Below are positions 1-4,663 of a DNA stretch of 10,113 nucleotides, piece by piece. The translations under genes were made by a program, and so were the position numbers. Origin of the DNA: DATKMG01 sp035541995 (lineage in GTDB: Bacteria > Acidobacteriota > Terriglobia > Versatilivoradales > Versatilivoraceae). The notes under the pieces are model-generated. The model did no database searches. It was not told where the DNA came from and worked only from the letters and a program-made list of their open reading frames with translations. The stretch's first letter is position 1; each line of letters starts with the position of its first letter. Location: NCBI GenBank assembly GCA_035541995.1, contig DATKMG010000627.1:1-10113 (forward strand), given 5' to 3'.

Positions 1-1155
1 AGGGCCTCCTTTACAGGCCTGAATCCATTCACGGTAATGACCCGCAGAACGAGGGAGCAGGGGAGTGGGCAGCTTATATTCCTTCATGAGTCCTTCGGGG
101 AGCAGGCGAGGTTCATCTCCGTAACAACCGACAGTAATAACCCCTTTACTGCCGATGAACAGTGACCCGTTATCACCGTCGCCAAGCTTAGTCTTTTCAC
201 TAATCCCCCTTGGCAACGGTGGCAGAAATCCGCCATCGTACCAGTACAGCACGACAGGAGACATAGCACCTCGGGCGGGGAATTCGTACCTGATAATCGA
301 CCGGTTAGGAAACGTCTGGTCATTCCTGCCTTCCTGGCGGAGGCACTCGACGCTGGTCGGTGCGCCCAGCTGCAGCGCCCAGTTGGCAGGATCCAGGATG
401 TGACAGGCCATGTCGCCCAGGGCCCCGCAGCCGTAATCGAGCCAGCCGCGCCAATTGGAGGGAGCGTACCCGGAATTGTAAGGGCGCTTGGGAGCGGGTC
501 CGGTCCAGATCTCCCAATCCATCGTCTGGGGGATCGGTTCCTCAGGCAATGGTTCCAAAATACCTTGAGGCCATATGGGACGATTGGTCCAGGCATGGAC
601 TTCCTTGACCTCTCCAATTGCGCCAGACCAGATCATTTCACAGAGCTTTCGAGCTCCTTCGTTGGCGTGCCCCTGGTTGCCCATTTGGGTGACCAGGCCG
701 TATTGACGAGCTGCGTCCGCCAGAGCCCTGGCTTCCGCCACCGAATGCGCCAACGGCTTTTGCACATATACGTGAAGACCGCGCTCCATGGCCCAAAGCG
801 CGGCCACGGTGTGAAAGTGATCCGGGGTCGAAATAGTGACGGCATCCAGACTTCTCTCCTTGTCGAGCATCACTCGAAAATCCTTGTACTGGCGCGCCTT
901 GGGATATTTGCTGAAGGTCTCGGCCGCGCTTTTCCAATCGACGTCACAGAGTGCGACAATGTTCTCGCTCTCGCATTCCGCGATATCACCCGCGCCCTGA
1001 CCGCCGACCCCGATGGCGGCGAGGTTCAGTTTTTCATTGGGCGAACGGTACCGGCCCCTGGTTCGGGTAAGGGTCTGTGCCAGGAGATTTCCGGCTGCCA
1101 GGGAGACTGCACCGCTCAAAAAGAAATGTCGACGTGTGATTTTTGACGTGTTCAT
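1..1155 (-). CDS. Tat-exported Gfo/Idh/MocA family oxidoreductase (3' end cut off by window edge)
   Basis: The frame is open from an ATG at 1155 to base 1 (385 codons, no stop), so the C-terminus is missing; relatives are usually about 430-460 residues. A strong GGAGG lies 8 nt before the ATG. The N-terminus has twin arginines followed by a hydrophobic stretch (TRRHFFLSGAVSLAAG, residues 7-22), a Tat signal, so a periplasmic or lipid-facing location is expected. A Rossmann fold follows: GVGGQG at 49-54 with the acidic end of strand 2 at D71 (ALCDVD). STPDHFH and VYVQKPL mark the usual substrate/cofactor region; the family EKP motif reads QKP (132-134), as often seen in the exported subfamily. 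MGNQGH and GDMACHILD (H252) fit the catalytic domain. The family carries out NAD(P)-dependent oxidation or reduction of sugars and cyclitols, and the substrate cannot be read from sequence. It lies downstream of the acid-sugar dehydratase gene on the same strand, so a shared catabolic role is likely but inferred. Confidence 0.93.
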   Translation of the reverse strand, partial: MNTSKITRRHFFLSGAVSLAAGNLLAQTLTRTRGRYRSPNEKLNLAAIGVGGQGAGDIAECESENIVALCDVDWKSAAETFSKYPKARQYKDFRVMLDKERSLDAVTISTPDHFHTVAALWAMERGLHVYVQKPLAHSVAEARALADAARQYGLVTQMGNQGHANEGARKLCEMIWSGAIGEVKEVHAWTNRPIWPQGILEPLPEEPIPQTMDWEIWTGPAPKRPYNSGYAPSNWRGWLDYGCGALGDMACHILDPANWALQLGAPTSVECLRQEGRNDQTFPNRSIIRYEFPARGAMSPVVLYWYDGGFLPPLPRGISEKTKLGDGDNGSLFIGSKGVITVGCYGDEPRLLPEGLMKEYKLPTPLLPRSAGHYREWIQACKGGP

Positions 1156-1182
1156 TAATAATGCCTCCGATACAGGAGAACA

Positions 1183-1211
1183 CCCAACCTAGCCGCTCTG
1201 CGGCCGTTGGG
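1183..1211 (-). promoter_or_regulatory. Leader hairpin just upstream of the oxidoreductase RBS
   Basis: CCCAAC (1183-1188) pairs with GTTGGG (1206-1211), and inside it GCCGC (1192-1196) pairs with GCGGC (1200-1204) around a TCT loop, leaving a small asymmetric internal loop. On the minus strand the structure ends about 15 nt before the GGAGG of the gene starting at 1155. There is no T-run after it, so it is not a standard intrinsic terminator. It could be a leader structure, an mRNA-stabilising stem, or part of a dispersed palindromic repeat. Confidence 0.45.
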
Positions 1212-1264
1212 GTTTGGGCATTCTTAAGATGACATGGGCGCCTTCTATGGAGTGCGCCGGCAGA

Positions 1265-1286
1265 GCGTGGGACGGCAGTCCCACGC
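1265..1286. repeat. Perfect 9-bp-stem inverted repeat in the dehydratase-oxidoreductase gap
   Basis: GCGTGGGAC (1265-1273), loop GGCA, GTCCCACGC (1278-1286): a perfect 9 bp stem with a tetraloop, set in GC-rich sequence unlike the genes around it. No T-tract follows on either strand, so Rho-independent termination is unlikely. The stem-loop and its C/G-rich surroundings look like a REP-type or other dispersed intergenic repeat. That reading is inference, because no second copy lies in this window. Confidence 0.55.
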
Positions 1287-1434
1287 GGCGACGGCGCTTT
1301 GGCTTTGGGCAGCAAAAGAGAATCTGGATGAGCTGTCTTGTCTTGCAACCAGAATCCAAAGCGGTGTTGCGCACGGAATCACTGTTCCCCGCATGTCACA
1401 GCAGTCTAAGAAGCGTTTCCAACCTCGAATTTCC

Positions 1435-2598
1435 TTACCAATCTGCCACGGATCCATCTTTATGGAAATAGGCCATGATGACTTCGGGCTGGAAGGGGTG
1501 TTTGGCCGCCTCGTTTTCGTTGATATCGATACCGAGTCCGGGATTGCGTGGAGATTGACACACGCCCCCTTCCATCCGGATCGGCTCAGTGACGACGTCA
1601 TCACGCCACTCAACGTCCTTGCGGACTACTTCCTGGATGAGGTAATTGGGAGTGGCGAATCCGACATGCAGCGAAGCCATCGTGCTGACGGGTCCTTGAG
1701 GGTTATGGCATGCCACCGAAATCATGTATGTCTCAGCCATGGCGGCAATGCGACGGGCTTCACTGATGCCGCCGCAGTGTGAAACGTCAGGTTGAACGAC
1801 GGCACAGGCTCGCTTCTCAAAAAGCTCTCGGAATTGGGACCGGAATACAAGCCGTTCTCCGGTGGCTATAGGCAGGGGAAGTGCTCGAGCTACCTCTACC
1901 AGCCCATCCACATGCTCAGGCCAGCAGGGCTCTTCGTACCAGTATAGATTGTAATCCAGCAACAGACGTCCGAACTGAATGGCCGTCGCTGGGGTGGTCC
2001 GAGCGTGTAGATCCAACATAATATCGATCTCATCACCGGCGACCTTGCGCAAAGCCTCGACACAACGAGCTGCGTGCTTCAGCGTCCGGGGGCTTTCAAT
2101 TAGCTCAGAAACGGGTATAGGCATGGCCTTGACGGCAGTGAACCCCCTGGACACGCTGTCTTGCAGACGATCGGCAAATTCCTGGGGCTCAATGGTCTTA
2201 TACATTCCTTCCAGGGTCCCTCCTCCCAGGTGATCGTAAAATCTCAGGGTGTCGCGAACAGGTCCGCCCAGCAGTTCACATACCGGCCTCCCTAACTCCT
2301 TGCCCTTAATATCCCAAAGAGCTTGGTCGATTCCACTCATGGCACTTCCAGTAACTATACCTCCCCGCCAGAAGTATTGCCGGTGCATGATTTGCCAGCA
2401 ATGTTCCAGCCTTCGGGGATCTTGACCAATCAGCAGTCGGGATAGATCCTCAATGGCACCTACGACCGCTTTGGTCTTCCATTCCAGAGTCGCTTCCCCC
2501 CAACCATAAAGGCCGGGTTGGTCAGTCTCCACCTTGACGAAAATCCAATTGCGCATGCGCGCGTTGACAACTTGCGAGGAAATTTTGGTGATTTTCAA
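1435..2598 (-). CDS. Acid-sugar dehydratase, mandelate racemase/muconate lactonizing enzyme family (D-galactonate dehydratase-like)
   Basis: Enolase-superfamily enzyme of 387 residues that removes water from a sugar acid to give a 2-keto-3-deoxy acid, in the cytoplasm and Mg-dependent. The N-terminal capping domain (about 1-120) starts MKITKI and includes YGWGEA and IDQALWDIKGK; the (beta/alpha)7-beta barrel follows. The expected ligands and acid/base residues are present: D196 and H198 (LDLHAR), E222 (YEEP), E248 (TGER), H298 (ACHNP) and E323 (IQE). Their spacing matches E. coli DgoD as I remember it (D183, H185, E209, E235, H285, E310), and the tail GSVADW resembles that protein's ending. 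The start is TTG at 2598, with AAAGGA 11 nt upstream; it reproduces the family MKITKI start, whereas the nearby upstream ATG is out of frame. Galactonate is the leading substrate guess, but related acids (gluconate, mannonate, fuconate, rhamnonate types) cannot be excluded. The gene is divergent from the sugar porter at 2993. Confidence 0.92.
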   Translation of the reverse strand: MKITKISSQVVNARMRNWIFVKVETDQPGLYGWGEATLEWKTKAVVGAIEDLSRLLIGQDPRRLEHCWQIMHRQYFWRGGIVTGSAMSGIDQALWDIKGKELGRPVCELLGGPVRDTLRFYDHLGGGTLEGMYKTIEPQEFADRLQDSVSRGFTAVKAMPIPVSELIESPRTLKHAARCVEALRKVAGDEIDIMLDLHARTTPATAIQFGRLLLDYNLYWYEEPCWPEHVDGLVEVARALPLPIATGERLVFRSQFRELFEKRACAVVQPDVSHCGGISEARRIAAMAETYMISVACHNPQGPVSTMASLHVGFATPNYLIQEVVRKDVEWRDDVVTEPIRMEGGVCQSPRNPGLGIDINENEAAKHPFQPEVIMAYFHKDGSVADW

Positions 2599-2652
2599 GA
2601 AGGCTCATTTCCTTTCTGTTTCAAATGCCTCCGAGAATCGAGCAACTTGGTA

Positions 2653-2681
2653 ATTATACAGACCTCACTTTCCACATGAAA
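2653..2681 (-). promoter_or_regulatory. Candidate sigma-70 promoter for the dehydratase gene
   Basis: Read on the minus strand, a perfect -10 box TATAAT lies at 2658-2653, about 54 nt before the TTG start, giving an untranslated leader of roughly 45 nt. The -35 region is poor (TTTCAT at 17 nt spacing, or CTTTCA at 18 nt), so the promoter may need an activator. Confidence 0.4.
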
Positions 2682-2720
2682 GTACCGCACGACCTTTTCA
2701 AATTCACCACGGCGGATCTT
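2681..2720 (+). repeat. Weak direct repeat, copy 1 (upstream of the sugar porter)
   Basis: This 40-base stretch matches 4371-4410 at 26 of 40 positions without gaps, including the identical block GACCTTTTCA (2691-2700 and 4381-4390) and a later ACCAC...GGAT. The two copies flank the MFS gene in the same orientation. The similarity is modest and may be a degraded dispersed repeat or chance. Confidence 0.25.
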
Positions 2721-2860
2721 CTTTTTCGTAGTCACCAAATTTCTGGGCATCTGATCATTAATGAGGGAATCCGGGGTGGAGTTCGTAAGAACCCGGAAGG
2801 TACACGCATCCAGCAGGCCAACGATAGGAATTCTCCGACAGTAAATCCCCCAGTTTTGAA

Positions 2861-2889
2861 TTGACAGCAGTTCTCAGAAGCGAGAGAGT
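2861..2889 (+). promoter_or_regulatory. Candidate promoter for the sugar porter
   Basis: A perfect -35 hexamer TTGACA (2861-2866) reads rightward. At 17 nt spacing the -10 is poor (GAGAGT, 2884-2889), so only the -35 box is convincing. Transcription from here would begin near 2896 and place the inverted repeat at 2937-2954 in the leader. Confidence 0.25.
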
Positions 2890-2936
2890 CTGAACCCGAC
2901 GGGAATGCGGCGCCAGACAGATTCTCATCCAATGGT

Positions 2937-2954
2937 CCGTGGAATCTTCCACGG
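2937..2954. promoter_or_regulatory. 18-bp inverted repeat, candidate operator
   Basis: CCGTGGAATCTTCCACGG: two perfect 8 bp arms with a 2 bp centre, 38 bp before the preferred ATG of the sugar porter. The size and symmetry suit a dimeric repressor such as a LacI- or GntR-type regulator, families that commonly control sugar-acid genes. No regulator gene is present in the window to pair with it. Confidence 0.45.
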
Positions 2955-2992
2955 TCAAGTGGGCAAATCCATCATGCGACTTGAATTTGGCT

Positions 2993-4351
2993 ATGAACGC
3001 GATCGAACAGGAAGGTAGTACGACTTACGTCTACTTGGTTGCCATCGTGGCAGCCGTGAGTGGCCTGTTGTTCGGCTTTGACACTGCCGTGATCAACGGA
3101 GCGTTGCCCTTCCTGAAGCTCTATTTTGGTTTGACCGACATACAGATTGAAATCACGGCCAGCAGTCTCCTGTTGGGATGTGTGGTGGGGGTCAGCGGCG
3201 CCGGGCCTTTGAGCGACCGCTATGGAAGGAAGCGGGCTCTGTTTGGTGCTGCAGGGTTGTTTCTGCTTTCGGCCATTGGGGCGGCCATCCCCAAACATCT
3301 CCACGAATTTATCCTGGCGAGGTTCATCGGCGGCCTGGCGATCGGTGTGGCCTCCATGATGGCCCCACTCTATATTGCGGAAATCGCGCCGGCGGACATT
3401 CGAGGCCGGTTGGTTTCCCTGAACCAAATGGCCATAGTCAGCGGTATCCTCTGTTCCTACTTGATAAGCTGGTTGCTTTCAGGAATTGGCGTTTCCAGTT
3501 GGCGTTGGATGTTCGCCATAGCCGGTCTGCCATCCCTCCTCTTCATGGTGGGGATCTTCTTCATGCCGGAGAGTCCTCGTTGGTTGGTCAAGCAGGGGCA
3601 GGTGGCGCCTGCTCGGGTAATTCTAAGCAGGGTGAACGGAATACGCAGAGCCACCATCGAGCTAGAAGATATCCGTGAGGCCATTTCACACGAAGAAGGT
3701 TCAGTGGTCCGACTCTTCCAACGCGGTTTGCGCCGTCCCATGGCAATCGCTATCGTTTTGGCCGTTCTCCAGCAAATCACAGGAATCAATACTATCATCT
3801 ACTATAGCTCGATGATTCTGACGCGGCCCACCGGCAATCAAACTGCCTCTTCAGCCGGAGAGGCGCTGCAGGCTAATGTTGTAGTGGGTATCATCGCCTT
3901 CCTCTCAACCGTGATAGCCTTATGGATCATCGACAAGGTCGGGCGAAAACCACTGTTGCTGACGGCTTCGGGAGGGATGGGCTTGTCGATGTTTATGCTG
4001 GGCGCCGCCTTCTTCCAGATGGCTGTACCTCGAGCCATGATCCTTGCGGCAATCTTCTCTTATGTCGCATTCTTCTCCGTGGGTATGGGACCTGGAGTGT
4101 GGGTGCTCATGTCCGAATTGTTCCCGACGAGGGTAAGGGGGCGGGCCATGGCCATCGCCACAGTCAGCTTGTGGGCTGCATGTCTGGTGGTCACTTTAAC
4201 CTTCCTGTCTCTGATGAATATCTTAACCCCTGGTGGAGCGTTCTGGTTCTATGGCGTCATATGCGTCTTAACGTTTGTCTTTATTTGGAGAGCCCTTCCT
4301 GAGACGAAGGGAGAGACGCTTGAGGAAATTGAGCAATGGTGGAGGTATTGA
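2993..4351 (+). CDS. MFS sugar porter (sugar:proton symporter-type permease)
   Basis: Inner-membrane sugar transporter of the sugar porter family, 452 residues from the ATG at 2993, with about 12 hydrophobic segments. Diagnostic motifs, numbered from that ATG: GLLFGFDTAVINGA in TM1, DRYGRK (75-80) between TM2 and TM3, PESPRWLV (192-199) after TM6, QQITGINTIIYYS (260-272) in TM7, the second-half loop DKVGRKPL (from 314), SELFPTRVRGRAM in the TM10-11 loop, and PETKG (436-440) at the C-terminus. The frame extends up to a GTG at 2939 (470 residues), but that start overlaps the inverted repeat at 2937-2954, and a start at 2993 gives the usual short cytoplasmic leader. Neither start has a clear Shine-Dalgarno sequence, which is odd for this window. 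Divergence from the dehydratase suggests uptake of its substrate or a precursor; the exact sugar is unknown. Confidence 0.93.
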   Translation: MNAIEQEGSTTYVYLVAIVAAVSGLLFGFDTAVINGALPFLKLYFGLTDIQIEITASSLLLGCVVGVSGAGPLSDRYGRKRALFGAAGLFLLSAIGAAIPKHLHEFILARFIGGLAIGVASMMAPLYIAEIAPADIRGRLVSLNQMAIVSGILCSYLISWLLSGIGVSSWRWMFAIAGLPSLLFMVGIFFMPESPRWLVKQGQVAPARVILSRVNGIRRATIELEDIREAISHEEGSVVRLFQRGLRRPMAIAIVLAVLQQITGINTIIYYSSMILTRPTGNQTASSAGEALQANVVVGIIAFLSTVIALWIIDKVGRKPLLLTASGGMGLSMFMLGAAFFQMAVPRAMILAAIFSYVAFFSVGMGPGVWVLMSELFPTRVRGRAMAIATVSLWAACLVVTLTFLSLMNILTPGGAFWFYGVICVLTFVFIWRALPETKGETLEEIEQWWRY

Positions 4352-4370
4352 GAGAACACTCAGAATCACA

Positions 4371-4410
4371 AGTGAACCATGACCTTTTCAGGCTAACCAC
4401 CGTGGATGAG
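4371..4410 (+). repeat. Weak direct repeat, copy 2 (downstream of the sugar porter)
   Basis: Partner of the stretch at 2681-2720: 26 of 40 ungapped matches, with GACCTTTTCA identical. It begins 20 bp after the porter's stop codon and abuts the palindromic element that follows. It may be a degraded dispersed repeat. Confidence 0.25.
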
Positions 4411-4420
4411 AATGTCTCCG

Positions 4421-4540
4421 ATTCCCCCTTTGAAGGGGGCGAGGGGGTTGTCTCTGTTGCGGACCGGCCGGCACTCTCGATAAAGGGACAACCCCCTGGC
4501 AGCCAAGGCTACCGACCCCATTTGTTAAGGGGGATTTTTA
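4421..4540 (+). repeat. G/C-run palindromic intergenic element (MITE- or REP-like), possible terminator of the porter gene
   Basis: A compound inverted repeat of about 120 bp. The left part contains a perfect hairpin CCCCCTT-TG-AAGGGGG (4424-4439). GGGGGTTGTC (4443-4452) pairs perfectly with GACAACCCCC (4487-4496), enclosing a 34 nt loop with a CCGGCCGG palindrome. The outer ends also match imperfectly: ATTCCCCCTT at the left against AAGGGGGATTTTT (4527-4539) at the right. The final G-run followed by ATTTTT could terminate rightward transcription after the MFS gene. Elements with terminal CCCCCTT/AAGGGGG runs occur as dispersed intergenic repeats in many environmental genomes; calling this one mobile is inference. 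No transposase is present. Confidence 0.6.
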
Positions 4541-4663
4541 TAAATGTGTGCGTTTGAAGGTGGGCGCCACTTTAGGCGACCACTGTCGCTCTGTTGGGGC
4601 GATTCTTTCTGAAATTCGAATGCCGCAGTCCTTAATTCACCCTAAACCTCATGGAGCACCGCC

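Larger units (their letters stand above)
2599..2992. other. Divergent control region between dehydratase and sugar porter
   Basis: About 390 bp with no convincing gene. It holds the RBS of the leftward TTG start, a perfect TATAAT for the leftward promoter, a perfect TTGACA reading rightward, a 10 bp palindrome TCATTAATGA (2755-2764), and the 18 bp inverted repeat at 2937-2954. Short open frames here lack RBSs and recognisable protein features. Confidence 0.6.

Noticed and set aside
400..1146. 248-codon rightward open frame opposite the oxidoreductase gene
   Set aside because: It is the antisense of a clearly conserved Gfo/Idh/MocA coding region, with no protein features of its own.
1234..1782. 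182-codon rightward open frame spanning the gap and the dehydratase 3' end
   Set aside because: Most of it is antisense to the conserved C-terminal half of the dehydratase; the rest crosses the hairpin-rich gap. No RBS or domain is visible.
2755..2764. 10-bp palindrome TCATTAATGA
   Set aside because: Perfect but short and AT-rich. Such palindromes occur by chance, and it is not placed against a clear promoter.
2939..2992. 18-codon N-terminal extension of the sugar porter from a GTG
   Set aside because: It overlaps the inverted repeat, has no SD sequence, and adds residues that sugar porters of this type do not normally have before TM1.
4522..4544. TTGTTA ... TATAAA as a promoter for the hydrolase-like gene
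   Set aside because: The spacing is only 11 nt, too short for a sigma-70 promoter, and it lies within the palindromic element.
4336..4557. 73-codon frame across the palindromic element
   Set aside because: It overlaps the end of the porter gene and is made largely of G/C-run repeat sequence. No coding signal is seen.
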